Shown here piece by piece: positions 19,006-29,592 of a DNA stretch of 64,000 bases. Both the position numbers and the translations under genes were made by a program. Location: assembly GCA_963750735.1 (NCBI GenBank), contig CAVVRY010000009.1, forward strand, positions 1 through 64,000. The letters are read 5' to 3'. The notes beneath the pieces are model-generated. The model was not told the DNA's origin. It worked only from the letters and a program-made list of their open reading frames with translations, and did no database searches. This DNA comes from JANTGF01 sp963750735 (lineage in GTDB: Bacteria > Bacteroidota > Bacteroidia > Bacteroidales > VadinHA17). Each line of letters opens with the position of its first letter. Position 1 is the stretch's first letter.

Positions 19006-19815
19006 ATGAAAACGCCAATTGTTCTGATTATTACATTACTCCTCAGCCTGATAAGCTGCATAGAAAAAGCCTCTGAAAGTTCAGAGAATGAAATTTCCGT
19101 GGAGCACCAATTTGAATACTACCAGCTTAAAACCTATACATTTGATACTGAAGAACAAGTATTAACTACCGAAAAATATCTTGATCAAGCCTTTCTCCCG
19201 GGTTTAAAAAAACTTGGTATTAAGAATATCGGAGTGTTCAAACCCAGGCCATCTGAGAATGACACTTTAAGAATAATTTTTGTCTTGATCCCATTTTCTT
19301 CATTAAACCAATTCCAAAGTATTGAGGCAGGGCTGACAGAAGATGAAAATTATTTAGCCGCCGGAGCAGAATATTTGAATGCTGCCTATGATAATCCACC
19401 CTATCGCAGAATTGAAACTACCTTGCTTCAGGCATTTGAAGACATGCCTTTTATGAAAATTCCGGCTTTGGACGGCCCCAGATCGAACCGGGTTTATGAA
19501 CTAAGGAGTTATGAATCGGCAACTGAAGATTATCACAATAAAAAGGTAGATATGTTCAATGCAGGTGGTGAAATTAATCTATTTGCCAGCTTAGAATTCA
19601 ATGCTGTATTTTATGCAAAGGTGATCTCAGGATCAAAAATGCCCAACCTTATGTATATGACCACATTTTCAGATGAGGAAAGTCAACAAACTCATTGGGA
19701 TGCTTTTAGAAACTCACCTCAATGGATGGAATTAAAAGAGGTAAGTAAATACAAAAATACCGTTTCACATATTGACAGGTATCTTCTTTATCCAACTGAA
19801 TATTCCGATTATTGA
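19006..19815 (+). CDS. NIPSNAP domain lipoprotein
   Basis: A 269-residue lipoprotein (lipobox LISC, Cys18) with two ferredoxin-like NIPSNAP units. The first starts at YQLKTYTFDTEEQV (about 39-145) and the second at VYELRSYESATEDYHNKK (about 162-265), ending in the usual Trp-Lys-rich strand. NIPSNAP proteins have no agreed bacterial function. It follows the amidase by 45 bases and its stop nearly touches the next gene, so the three are probably co-transcribed. Confidence 0.85.
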   Translation: MKTPIVLIITLLLSLISCIEKASESSENEISVEHQFEYYQLKTYTFDTEEQVLTTEKYLDQAFLPGLKKLGIKNIGVFKPRPSENDTLRIIFVLIPFSSLNQFQSIEAGLTEDENYLAAGAEYLNAAYDNPPYRRIETTLLQAFEDMPFMKIPALDGPRSNRVYELRSYESATEDYHNKKVDMFNAGGEINLFASLEFNAVFYAKVISGSKMPNLMYMTTFSDEESQQTHWDAFRNSPQWMELKEVSKYKNTVSHIDRYLLYPTEYSDY

Positions 19816-19820
19816 AATTC

Positions 19821-20657
19821 ATGAAAACTTACAAGTCAATTAAAGTCAGGCGAGATACAAAAAGGGTATTCTTTAAATTAGGCACCTGTTCTCGAACCTT
19901 CTTTTACCTCCTGAACCGAGAATATGAGTCTCCGCGTGAAATGGAAGAGCACGCTGCTGATCCATTGGCTGGCGGGATATTGCAACAGGGATATCAATGC
20001 GGAATGCTCTGGGGGGCTTCACTGGCTCTTGGTGCTGAATCCTATCGCAAGTGTGAAAAGCCTGACCAGGCCATCGGTTTAAGTATAATAGCTACCCAAC
20101 ATGTTATGAAATCCTTTGTAAAAAGGGCAAAAAGTGCTGACTGCCTGGATATAACAAATTGTGACTTTTCTAAAAAATTTAGTGTCGCTAAGCTCTTTTT
20201 CACCGGCAGATTTTATTCCTGTCTCAAACTTGCTGAAAAATGGGCTCCTGAAGCGTTTGAATCTGCGGTAGAAGGATTGTCAATTGATCAGGCTGCTATT
20301 CCTCAAAAGCCAATAAGTTGTGCTTCTGTTGTAGCCAAAAAAATGGGAGCCAGTGAGGAGGAAATGGTTATGGTTGCCGGATTTGCAGGTGGCCTCGGTT
20401 TGAGCGGTGGTGGATGTGGTGCCCTTAGTGCTGCCATATGGATGAAAACGCTTGCCGAAATAAAAAAGGGAAACGATAAAATAAGTTTTTCGAATCCAAT
20501 TACTGAAAAACTATTGTTGTCATTTTACCAGGAAACAGATTATGAAATGCAATGCTGTAAAATAACAGGGAAGAGCTTTAAAACAGTAGATGAGCATACG
20601 GAATTCGTTAAAAACGGTGGCTGCGAAAAACTAATAAATGTACTCGCCCAATCTTAA
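19821..20657 (+). CDS. C_GCAxxG_C_C family protein, two-domain
   Basis: A 278-residue cytoplasmic protein with two cysteine modules of the C_GCAxxG_C_C (putative redox-active) family. Module one has YQCGMLWGASLALGAESYRKC; module two has SCASVVAKKMG and GLSGGGCGALSAAIW, plus Cys-Cys in MQCCKITG and NGGCEKL near the end. The conserved Cys set suggests metal or thiol chemistry, but no reaction is proven. The ATG at 19821 is preferred over an overlapping TTG at 19812. It begins six bases after the NIPSNAP stop. Confidence 0.82.
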   Translation: MKTYKSIKVRRDTKRVFFKLGTCSRTFFYLLNREYESPREMEEHAADPLAGGILQQGYQCGMLWGASLALGAESYRKCEKPDQAIGLSIIATQHVMKSFVKRAKSADCLDITNCDFSKKFSVAKLFFTGRFYSCLKLAEKWAPEAFESAVEGLSIDQAAIPQKPISCASVVAKKMGASEEEMVMVAGFAGGLGLSGGGCGALSAAIWMKTLAEIKKGNDKISFSNPITEKLLLSFYQETDYEMQCCKITGKSFKTVDEHTEFVKNGGCEKLINVLAQS

Positions 20658-20735
20658 ATCTATATTAATTTAATTTGAGCCAAAACGCCTGGTAATCAAA
20701 GTCTGCCAGTATATACTTCTGTCTCTTATTTAGTT

Positions 20736-22798
20736 TTAAATTAGATCTTTCTTTTTAAGTGAGGCCTTAATTCGATTGTGGTAATTAGAGAATTTGGTTT
20801 CTATATCATTCATTATCTCCTTGAACTCAGGAAGGTCTTTAATGTTATCCATTAAAGGATCTATTTCTGTAAAAATAACTATCCAATAATGATAATTTTC
20901 CTGTTCTGAGAAAAGCTTAAGATGTTCAATGGCCATTTCTTTTTCACCCATATAGGAATAATAGGCCGCCAGATTATAATTTTTATAGATGGATTGATCG
21001 TTTTCGGCATCTTCTTTAAATTTTCTTCAAATATTTTTCAGATTCCTCTTTAAGCCCCATTTCGGCCAATACCAATCCTATTTTTGCATTTTCTGACCTA
21101 TAAATATCCAGGCTTAAGGCATCCTTTATCTGAATATATTTATTGTAGTAATAAAAAGAATTCTCATAATCCCTTAAGTAATAATAGATTTTCCCAACTT
21201 CCTGCAGAATATCCAATCGGGTTGAATCTTTATCCAGTGCTTCAAGCAAACGCACTTTGATTAGCTGAAGGTCCCTGTCCCTGGCATATAAAATGAAGGC
21301 TTTTACATATACTGAATACAAATTTTCTTGTTGATACTCCAATGATTTGTTAATGTACTTTTCCGCTTCATTAACAAATCCTGATTGTATAAAGGCATTG
21401 CTTATATGCAAATAATTTAAACTTGTTACAATTGAATCGTAAGCTGAAATATCAACTTTAAGACCTCTAAGGGCATATTCAAGATATTTTTCAGTGTCAG
21501 GGAGATAATTCACATAAAGTTTAACCAGGAATACAAAAACCAGGTCGTAGTTGGGATTATATTCCAGGGCTTTTTCAAGATAGGGAACAGCCAACTTGTA
21601 CTCACCCTCATCCATGTAAGACAATGCTTTTGCAATTAAACTTTGAGGCAATTGCGAATCAAATAATAAGGCCTTATCAGCATAATAGTTGATCTTAGCA
21701 GAATAATGTCTGGTTGATTTGTTCTCATCCAAAAAATAATATGCCATTGCAATAGCCGCATAGGCACGGGCAAATTCATTATCCTGTTCTATTGCTTTCT
21801 CAAAAAATGGAATTGAATTCTCCAGGTTCTCCTTATTTGGAACATTCAATAAATCAAGCCCTTTCAAAAAATAATCATAAGCGATCAGATCATCTGTGGG
21901 CTTTCTATTTATCCTTTCTTCTTCCTCAGGGGTAATTATTGCCTCTATTTTATCAGCAATATTTTTTGCAACCTCTTTCTGAAGCTCGAATATATCCTTT
22001 GCCTCCCTTGTATATTGCTCTGACCATAGGTGATTATCACTTTTGGCTTCAATTAATTGAATATTCAGCAAAATCTGATCGCCAATTTTTTGACCACTGC
22101 CTTCCACAAAATAATTTACATCCAACTCTTTGGCAAGTTCCGGAATTGTCTTAGGATTGTTTCTATATTTCTCAACCGATGTCCTGCTAATTACCCTTAA
22201 ATCCTCAATTTTCTGCAGGTCATTCAGTATGGACTCCATTAACCCGTTTATAATATGAACGTTGGTGGAATCATTGCTGTCATTTTTGAAGGGCAAAACA
22301 GCAATTGATTTTTTCAGGTTGGGTTTGTTCAGAGGGGGCAGGTTTAAATACAATATAAAACATCGTTGCCAGTACAATCACAAAAAAGAAGGAAACAAAA
22401 ACAATAAAATTTCTTTTCTTACCGGAATCAACAATTTGCCTGGTATCGCTTTCATCATCCTCCCTTTTTCCAACCTCCCCGGGAGGGTAACCATAAAAAT
22501 CGTGGAAACATTTTATGAAATATGATGTGCTGCCAAATCCAACCTTATATGAAATTTCTGAAACAGTTAAGGAGGTCTGTTTCAACATTTCCATTGAATG
22601 TTTTAGTCGAACCTGTCGTATAAACTGACTCACAGATAATTTGGTCAGGCTTTTAACCTTACGAAGCAAGTTCGAACGGCTCATCCCTATTTTACCTGCA
22701 AGCTCAGAAACGCCAAATCTTTCATCTGAAAGGTTCTCTTCAATAATTTCTGTGACTTTATTTAAGAAATCATTTTCCATGGAATGAGAATCTGGCAT
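20736..22798 (-). pseudogene. AraC-type regulator with membrane segment, TolB-N-like and TPR domains; two frameshifts
   Basis: Read from 22798, residues 1-110 are an AraC HTH pair (VSELAGKIGMSRSNLLRKV; EISYKVGFGSTSYFIKCF), followed by a transmembrane helix (FIVFVSFFFVIVLATMFYIV). The next frame (22377 down to 21016) has a TolB-N-like domain (SIAVLPFKNDS ... LDVNYFVEGSG) and about six TPRs. A third frame (20951-20736) is the C-terminal cap. Both breaks are one extra A in an A-run (about 22300, giving KSIAVLPF; about 21028, giving LKKFKEDA). Joined length is about 686 residues. It is likely an inner-membrane one-component regulator controlling the divergent block that starts at 23165. Confidence 0.85.
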
Positions 22799-23164
22799 GG
22801 CAAAAAATAGTTTGACCGAAATTAGGAAACTTTTTCAAAAGATACGAATAATGAATAAGCTTGCAATCCACCTTGTACTAAAAACTACTTCAGGCATATA
22901 ATTGGGAGAAACCAATATCCATTAAGAATTTGCTGATTTCTAATAATTAATTCAGCGTTTTTTTCAGGTGGTGAAAACCACTCTAAATCAACTCCATATA
23001 ATTCATTGCATCATTAGATGCGTCATAATTTATATCCATTCATCATAATTTAAACAGCTCCTCCAAACTTTACATCCTTTGGTTTTTTTTTGATTGGTGT
23101 TGCATCATTCTTTGTCAGACCTTTATACCAAAGAAAAAGTGTCAAATTCTAAATCAAATAAATT
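22799..23164. other. divergent intergenic region
   Basis: These 366 bases separate the AraC-TPR regulator from the ankyrin gene. No gene is present. The sequence contains TTTG and CATTCTTTG near 23110, which resemble the Bacteroidota promoter but miss the TA of the -7 element. An operator for the AraC-type protein is expected here, but I could not pick one out. Confidence 0.4.
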
Positions 23165-23764
23165 ATGAAAACTCAAAAGATTAATTCAATGAAAAAAATA
23201 AGCATTTTAATGTTGGTCACAACAATACTTATTATAACAGCTTGCGGAGGAGAAAAGCAGAACTCAGGCGAGGAAAAGAGTAAGATTCCTGAATCTCAGG
23301 AAAGTATAAAACCTCCGAGTATGGATATTTATACTGCCGCTCTATTTGGAGACATAAAAGCCATTAACCAGCACATCAATGCAGGTACAGACCTGAATCA
23401 AAAAGATGATTATGGTTCTACTCCCCTGATTATAGCATCAACATTTGGCAAAACTGAAGTGGCAAAAGCACTGATCAAAGGTGGGGCTGATTTAAACGTT
23501 ACAAACAACGATGGGGGAACTGCATTGCACTCCGCAGCCTTTTTATGCTACAATGAGATCGTTGAAGCTCTGCTTGAAAATGGCGCTGACAAGAACATTA
23601 GGAACAATTTCGGATCTACTCCACTAGAATCTGTCAGTGGTCCTTATAAAGATGTCAAGGCTATCTATGAACAGTTTAGTAAGGATTTGGGACCACTTGG
23701 ATTAAAGCTGGACTACGAGCAGCTTGAAACAAATAGGCCTGTAATTGCCGAAATGTTGAAATAA
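23165..23764 (+). CDS. ankyrin-repeat lipoprotein
   Basis: A 199-residue lipoprotein with lipobox LIITAC; an alternative start at 23189 (MKKISIL) gives a more usual signal length. After a Gly/Ser/Glu linker there are three to four ankyrin repeats: DIYTAALFGDIKAINQHI, GSTPLIIASTFGKTEVAKAL, GGTALHSAAFLCYNEIVEAL and GSTPLES. Ankyrin repeats mediate protein contacts; this one faces the periplasm or surface. It leads a probable four-gene plus-strand unit opposite the AraC-TPR regulator. Confidence 0.88.
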   Translation: MKTQKINSMKKISILMLVTTILIITACGGEKQNSGEEKSKIPESQESIKPPSMDIYTAALFGDIKAINQHINAGTDLNQKDDYGSTPLIIASTFGKTEVAKALIKGGADLNVTNNDGGTALHSAAFLCYNEIVEALLENGADKNIRNNFGSTPLESVSGPYKDVKAIYEQFSKDLGPLGLKLDYEQLETNRPVIAEMLK

Positions 23765-23789
23765 ACAAATTTCAATTAATAACAGGAAA

Positions 23790-24884
23790 ATGTCAAGTTC
23801 AATTAGAAGATATGATATCGATTGGTTACGTGTAATAGCCATTGGATTGCTGCTATTTTACCACATAGGTATAGGTTTTCAGCCCTGGGGTGTATTTATA
23901 GGCTTTATACAAAATGACAAATCTTTGGAAGCATTATGGGTACCCCTGTCTATGCTGAATATATGGCGGATTCCTTTGCTGTTTTTTGTATCTGGAATGG
24001 GGGTTTGTTTTGCCATGAGGAAAAGGACCTGGAAACAGTTAATAGTTGAGAGAACACAGCGAATTCTTGTGCCATTTGTATTTGGAATCTTCTTCATTGT
24101 TCCTGTTCACATTTTCATTTGGCAAAAATACTATAGCCAGGATCTTACCTATTCCCCTCATCCCTATCATTTATGGTTTCTTGGAAATATATTTATCTAT
24201 GTTGTTCTCCTGTCACCAATTTTCTATTACCTGAAAAGAAATGAAGATGGAAAAATCAATAAATGGATAAAACAAATATTTAGTAATCCATTGGGCTTGT
24301 TACTAATAGTAGTTTCATTTATCCTTGAAGCTGTTATTGTCAGGCCTGAATTATATGAAACATATGCATTGACCATACATGGATTCTTTTTAGGACTTCT
24401 TGCATTTTTATTCGGTTTCCTAATCGTACATAGTGGAAAAACTTTCTGGCAGAAACTCAGTGCATGGAAATGGATTCTTTTATCAGTTGCTGTAATACTT
24501 TTTTTAGTACGATTTATTGTATTTGAACTTAAAGCACCTTATTATCTCATGTCAATTGAATCGAACGCCTGGATCTTCACTGTATTTGGTTTTGCTTATA
24601 AAAATCTGGATCGCCCGGGTAAAGCATTAAGCTACCTGACGCAGGCAGCCTATCCTGTATATATCATACATATGATTTTTCTATACCTAGGCTCATACTT
24701 TATCATGCCAATTGATATGCCTGTAATTTTAAAGTTCATCCTGGTTTTAATATTTACATTTGCAGGTTGCTTTGCATTTTATGAATTAATAATCAGGAGA
24801 ATACGTTTCTTAAGACCCCTATTTGGACTTAAGAAAGTTCCTGTAATCCAGCAATCAGAAATAAAAACAAATGAAAAAGTTTAA
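23790..24884 (+). CDS. acyltransferase-3 family membrane protein
   Basis: A 364-residue inner-membrane protein with about ten transmembrane helices. The N terminus has the acyltransferase-3 signature RRYDIDWLRVIAIGLLLFYH with the catalytic His at its end, and a second conserved spot is RTQRILVPFVFGI. Members (OafA, MdoC/OpgC-like) move acyl groups to extracytoplasmic sugars. The acceptor here is unknown. It starts 26 bases after the ankyrin gene and overlaps the next gene by 14 bases, so coupled translation is likely. Confidence 0.88.
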   Translation: MSSSIRRYDIDWLRVIAIGLLLFYHIGIGFQPWGVFIGFIQNDKSLEALWVPLSMLNIWRIPLLFFVSGMGVCFAMRKRTWKQLIVERTQRILVPFVFGIFFIVPVHIFIWQKYYSQDLTYSPHPYHLWFLGNIFIYVVLLSPIFYYLKRNEDGKINKWIKQIFSNPLGLLLIVVSFILEAVIVRPELYETYALTIHGFFLGLLAFLFGFLIVHSGKTFWQKLSAWKWILLSVAVILFLVRFIVFELKAPYYLMSIESNAWIFTVFGFAYKNLDRPGKALSYLTQAAYPVYIIHMIFLYLGSYFIMPIDMPVILKFILVLIFTFAGCFAFYELIIRRIRFLRPLFGLKKVPVIQQSEIKTNEKV

Positions 24885-26067
24885 AATATCCGATCTGAGG
24901 AAAATAATACTTGTACTTTTTACTCTTTCAATAATTAATGCCGGTTGCACTGTTGAAACTTCAAGTCAGTACAACTATCGAATACCTGAAAAAATTAATG
25001 ACAGCTTCGAGGTTGGCTCTTTAGAGGAAGTAAATGTTGATTCAAGGTATATAGTTGATGCTGTGAATGATATTTATAAAGGAAAATACAAGGAAGTACA
25101 TTCCATGCTAATTTATAAGGATGGCAAACTTGTATTTGAAGAGTATTTCCCAGGCCATGTTTATCAATGGGATGCTCCCTACCACCATGGAAAACTAGTG
25201 CAATGGGATAATACAATGTTACATGGAGCTAAATCTGTTACTAAAAGTATTACTTCAACCTGTATTGGAATTGCAGTGGATCAAGGTTTTATAGAAAGTG
25301 TTCATCAATCCATTTTTGAATACCTCCCCGAGCATCAGCACCTCAAAAATGATGGGAAGGATAAAATAACCATCGAACATTTGCTCACAATGACTTCCGG
25401 ATTAAAATGGGATGAGTGGGGAGCCCCGTTAAGTAGCTCTTCAAACGATATTGTTGGTTTGTGGTTTCAGGATAAGGATCCGGTAACCAGCATTTTAGAA
25501 AGGCCACTGGTAAACGAACCGGGAACAAGCTTCACCTACTCCGGTGGGAATATGATTGTACTGGGCGAAATCCTGAAAAATGCTACAAATACATCCATCG
25601 ACACGTTTTCCAGAAAATATTTATTTGAACCACTGGATATTGATTCATCAAACTGGGCCTTGCGTTTTGAAGGTGGTGTGATTGAAGCAGCCGGAGGACT
25701 GGAATTAACACCAAGAGATATGGCTAAAATTGGTGTAACCTTTTTAAATAAAGGGGAATGGAATGGAAAACGAATCATTTCAGAGCAATGGGTTGAAAAA
25801 AGTGCCGCTCCATATAAAAGGAACCTTGGGATTAATATCCCTGGAGTAGGCTCAGGGAAAAATGGCTATTCCTATTCGTGGTGGATAAAAACGTACTTAA
25901 TTGCCGGAAAAAAAATCGATTTGTATAATGCCGGAGGTTGGGGAGGACAGGAAATAATCGTAATCCCTGAATTAAATACAGTAGTTGTTTTCACCGGAGG
26001 CAATTACCAATCGAGGGTAAAGGTGTTTAATATTCTTGAAAAAAATATTATACCGGCAATTCTATAA
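24871..26067 (+). CDS. class C beta-lactamase-family serine hydrolase, lipoprotein
   Basis: A 398-residue lipoprotein (INAGC, Cys26). The SxxK motif is Ser122-Val-Thr-Lys125 in GAKSVTKSITS, the YxG/N motif is in FTYSGGN, and the C-terminal GGWGGQ replaces the HxG/KTG triad strand. Such proteins are esterases or D-amino-acid/peptide hydrolases more often than true beta-lactamases. It overlaps the acyltransferase gene, suggesting a paired role: one adds and one removes an acyl or peptide group outside the cytoplasm (inference). Confidence 0.87.
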   Translation: MKKFKISDLRKIILVLFTLSIINAGCTVETSSQYNYRIPEKINDSFEVGSLEEVNVDSRYIVDAVNDIYKGKYKEVHSMLIYKDGKLVFEEYFPGHVYQWDAPYHHGKLVQWDNTMLHGAKSVTKSITSTCIGIAVDQGFIESVHQSIFEYLPEHQHLKNDGKDKITIEHLLTMTSGLKWDEWGAPLSSSSNDIVGLWFQDKDPVTSILERPLVNEPGTSFTYSGGNMIVLGEILKNATNTSIDTFSRKYLFEPLDIDSSNWALRFEGGVIEAAGGLELTPRDMAKIGVTFLNKGEWNGKRIISEQWVEKSAAPYKRNLGINIPGVGSGKNGYSYSWWIKTYLIAGKKIDLYNAGGWGGQEIIVIPELNTVVVFTGGNYQSRVKVFNILEKNIIPAIL

Positions 26068-26191
26068 GTGGTCAATAATCAGGATGTTTAGATTGTTTTT
26101 ATCAAGAAAATCCTTAGAATTGTAGTATGGAATGATTCATTTAGAAGTATGAAGCTATATGAGTCCTGGTACAACCTAAACCTTTCAAGCT

Positions 26192-27781
26192 ATGAATTCA
26201 AAAAAAACTTGTATTGCTATATGTACATTACTCATATTCATAATCTCCTGTAATCAAACAACACTAAATAAAAAAGTAGCAGAGAGTCCCTCCCATGCTG
26301 CCTCAACTTTTTATAAGCCTCCGGTTTTTACCAATGATGAACGTGCTGAAAAAATCAAGGACATTGCACCCCAGATCCACAAGTTAATTGAAGAACACGC
26401 TAAAAACAGAAATATCCCAGGCATAGCCTATGGAATTGTAGTTGACAATGAGCTTGTTATAAGTAATGCAACTGGCTTGATAAACATTAATGATAAAAAA
26501 CCTGCCTCACCTCTTTCCAGTTTTAGAATAGCTTCCATGACAAAAAGTTTTACTGCTATGGCCATAATGAAGCTAAGGGACCAGGGTAAAATATCACTAA
26601 GTGATCCGGCAGAAAAATACATTCCTCAAATGTCTGGACTGGAATATCTCACAAGTGATGCCCCCATAATCAATATTAAGCACCTGCTTACTATGACTGC
26701 CGGTTTCCCGGAAGACAATCCGTGGGGAGATCGGCAATTGAATGAACCAGATCAGATGTTGATTGATCTGATTTCAGATGGAATCTCTTTCTCAAATACA
26801 ACATCTTATAATTTTGAATACAGCAATACGGGTTATGCAATTCTAGGGAAGATCATATCAGTAGTGTCTGGAAAGCCATACCAGGAATATATTACCGAAA
26901 ACATTTTACATCCTCTTGGGATGTATCAAACCGTATGGGAATACGACAGCGTTCCCAATGAGAAACTAGCAATCGGATACCGGTGGGAAGATGAGCAATG
27001 GAAACTGGAACCCATGTTGCATGACGGCTCATATGGTGCAATGGGGGGCCTGATCACCACAATTGAAGACTTTAGCAAATATGTAAGTTTTCATCTGTCT
27101 GCCTGGCCTCCAAGAAATGATCCGGATGAAGGGCCCATTAAACGAGGCTCACTCCGTGAAATGCATACTCCTCAATTCAGTAGGCTAAATGCAAATGGTA
27201 CTGACTGGAATGGAGATCCCTGTGCTTCCATTTCAGGATATGGTTTCGGCCTGGGTATTTCTGTCGATTGCAATGGAAATAAATTGATTTCACACGGGGG
27301 AGCGCTCCCTGGATTTGGAAGCAATTATATTTTCTTTCCTGAATACGGTGTAGGCTACATGGCTTTTTGTAATTTAACTTATACTTCCCCCTACCCTGCA
27401 AAAAAGATTGGGCATTTACTTTTTGATTCTATCAATATTCAATCCCGGGAGCTTCCTGTTTCCGATATTCTAATGGAAAGATTGGAACAAGTGGTACAAC
27501 TGATTCAAAACTGGGATAAAGACCTGGAAGCAGAAATTCTGGCAGAAAACTTCTATCTGGATATGTCAAAGGAAGATCGAATGAATGAAATACAGGAAAC
27601 TTTAAATAAAGCCGGTACTATTCAGAATCTTATCGAGGAGGAACCTTATAATCAGCTTCGGGGGAATTTTAAGTACCAGACCGAAAATGGTTCACTCACC
27701 ATCTTTTTTACACTTAGTCCTGAGAATATACCTAAAGTGCAAAATCTTTATGTCTCCTTTCAACCAAAGAATTCTCCGTAA
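26192..27781 (+). CDS. class C beta-lactamase-family serine hydrolase, lipoprotein
   Basis: A 529-residue lipoprotein (IISC, Cys20). The beta-lactamase domain runs from about 55 to 420, with Ser115-Met-Thr-Lys118 in IASMTKSF, the Tyr motif in FEYSNTGYAILG, and HGGALPGFGSN as the third motif. The extra C-terminal 110 residues resemble the small domain found in Pab87-like peptidases. It follows the other serine hydrolase after 124 bases, so it may have its own promoter. The two hydrolases are not close paralogues. Confidence 0.87.
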   Translation: MNSKKTCIAICTLLIFIISCNQTTLNKKVAESPSHAASTFYKPPVFTNDERAEKIKDIAPQIHKLIEEHAKNRNIPGIAYGIVVDNELVISNATGLININDKKPASPLSSFRIASMTKSFTAMAIMKLRDQGKISLSDPAEKYIPQMSGLEYLTSDAPIINIKHLLTMTAGFPEDNPWGDRQLNEPDQMLIDLISDGISFSNTTSYNFEYSNTGYAILGKIISVVSGKPYQEYITENILHPLGMYQTVWEYDSVPNEKLAIGYRWEDEQWKLEPMLHDGSYGAMGGLITTIEDFSKYVSFHLSAWPPRNDPDEGPIKRGSLREMHTPQFSRLNANGTDWNGDPCASISGYGFGLGISVDCNGNKLISHGGALPGFGSNYIFFPEYGVGYMAFCNLTYTSPYPAKKIGHLLFDSINIQSRELPVSDILMERLEQVVQLIQNWDKDLEAEILAENFYLDMSKEDRMNEIQETLNKAGTIQNLIEEEPYNQLRGNFKYQTENGSLTIFFTLSPENIPKVQNLYVSFQPKNSP

Positions 27782-28011
27782 ACATAGATATGAATTTAAG
27801 TCATTGCTCTAAAATCTTTCAAAAATACCTGATTTAAATCCCCGAAAATAAAACTCCACTCATTAGAAAATGTCTAAAGAAAAATTGTGATTTTGATATT
27901 GCGAATTATCAATTAAATTCATAAAATTACAACTAGGAAAAATTTACTGAATTCAAGTATCTTTTTCCTAAACTTGTATCTGATTTTAAAACTTCTCCTG
28001 AAACTAAATGA

Positions 28012-29418
28012 ATGAAAAACACATACTTTGACCTGATTGAGCAAAGTTATTATTTCCCACAGGAAGGATTTGACTTAAGAGATGATTATCTTACTTTTCA
28101 TGGTGTATCTTTAAAGTATTTAATAGAAAAGTATGGTACCCCTTTCAGGTTTATATACCTTCCTAAAATAGGTGACCAGATAAAGAAAACCCGTAACCTG
28201 TTTAACAGGGCAATCAAGAACAATGCGTATAAAGGAAAGTATCATTTTTGCTATTGCACCAAATGCAATCATTTTCACCATGTGATTCAGGAAGCCTTAA
28301 AACACAAGGTAAACCTTGAAACATCATCAAGTTATGATATTGATTTAATACTTAATCTTTACAAAGAAAAGAAGCTTGATAAGTCATGCATAGTTATTCA
28401 CAATGGATATAAAACCGATGACTATCTTAAGAAAATAATCACTTTACAGGAAGAAGGTTTTGAAAATTCAATAATAATCCTTGACAGTAAGAAAGAGCTG
28501 GACAGAATTCTTAAAATCAAATCCAAAGATCCGATAAAGATTGGACTTCGGATGGCAATTAATGAAGAGGCACAATCTGCGTATTATACATCGCGACTGG
28601 GTATTCCACACACCGATATTCCTGAATTCTTTATTAAAAATATCAGAGACAACGATAAAGTTGAGCTCAAAATGCTGCATTTCTTTGTTGATTCGGGCAT
28701 AAAAGATACACTGTATTTCTGGGGTGAATTTCAAAAAGCGCTTAAATTATATATCGAATTAAAAAAAGAAAGCAAGAATTTAAGTTCATTCAATTTAGGT
28801 GGAGGTTTTCCTATTCGAAATCATCTGGGTTTTGAGTACGATTATAAATTTATGATAAACGAAATTATTAAAAATATAAAAAAGGCTTGTTCAAAGGAAG
28901 ATGTTCCTGACCCTGATATTTATACCGAATTTGGGAAATACACTGTTGGCGAAGCAGGTGCTATAATATTTGAAGTGCTCGAACAAAAACAACAAAACGA
29001 TACAGAAAAATGGTACATAATTAACAACAGTTTAATGAATACCATTCCGGATGCATGGTCAATACATGAAAAGTTTATTCTATTGCCCGTAAATAAATGG
29101 GGAAATGAATATGGACGTGCCAATATCGGGGGAATAAGTTGTGACCATTCCGACTATTACAATTCTGAAGATTTAAATCAGGAAGTACTATTGCCCAAAT
29201 ACAATGAAACTGACAAGGAACCTCTTTACCTTGGGTTCTTTCATACCGGGGCATACCAGGATTCTATCAGTGGATATGGAGGGATCAAACATTGTCTGAT
29301 ACCATCTCCAAAATATGTAATTGTAGATCGCGATAACAATGGTGATATAATTGATAGTGTTTATTGGAAGGAGCAATCTGTAAATGATATGTTTAAAATT
29401 CTGGGGTATAAACAATAA
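28012..29418 (+). CDS. fold-III PLP-dependent decarboxylase (arginine/diaminopimelate decarboxylase-like)
   Basis: A 468-residue cytoplasmic enzyme with the alanine-racemase-type PLP barrel. The PLP lysine is Lys84 in YHFCYCTKCNHF (usual form YAxKAN). The barrel continues with NLETSSSYDIDLIL, HNGYK, and the phosphate-binding loop NLGGGFPIRN. The C-terminal beta domain has FGKYTVGEAGA and GFFHTGAYQDSISGYGG, which holds the partner active-site residue. The length and HTGAYQ element fit the arginine decarboxylase-like branch of Bacteroidota, leading to polyamines, better than LysA. Substrate is therefore inferred. It stands alone. Confidence 0.8.
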   Translation: MKNTYFDLIEQSYYFPQEGFDLRDDYLTFHGVSLKYLIEKYGTPFRFIYLPKIGDQIKKTRNLFNRAIKNNAYKGKYHFCYCTKCNHFHHVIQEALKHKVNLETSSSYDIDLILNLYKEKKLDKSCIVIHNGYKTDDYLKKIITLQEEGFENSIIILDSKKELDRILKIKSKDPIKIGLRMAINEEAQSAYYTSRLGIPHTDIPEFFIKNIRDNDKVELKMLHFFVDSGIKDTLYFWGEFQKALKLYIELKKESKNLSSFNLGGGFPIRNHLGFEYDYKFMINEIIKNIKKACSKEDVPDPDIYTEFGKYTVGEAGAIIFEVLEQKQQNDTEKWYIINNSLMNTIPDAWSIHEKFILLPVNKWGNEYGRANIGGISCDHSDYYNSEDLNQEVLLPKYNETDKEPLYLGFFHTGAYQDSISGYGGIKHCLIPSPKYVIVDRDNNGDIIDSVYWKEQSVNDMFKILGYKQ

Positions 29419-29592
29419 AGGATAGGAAATTTTGTGGTGTCAAAGACAGGCTGGAGGAATTTTATTCGATTATTAAGTTGGTAATTCTACTTGAAGAACT
29501 TTAAATTTGTGAATAGCAAAAACAGGAAATTCACTTTATCCCTTGCTTTTCAACATCTTAGTCAAACGAACATATTTTTTAAAAGAATCTTT

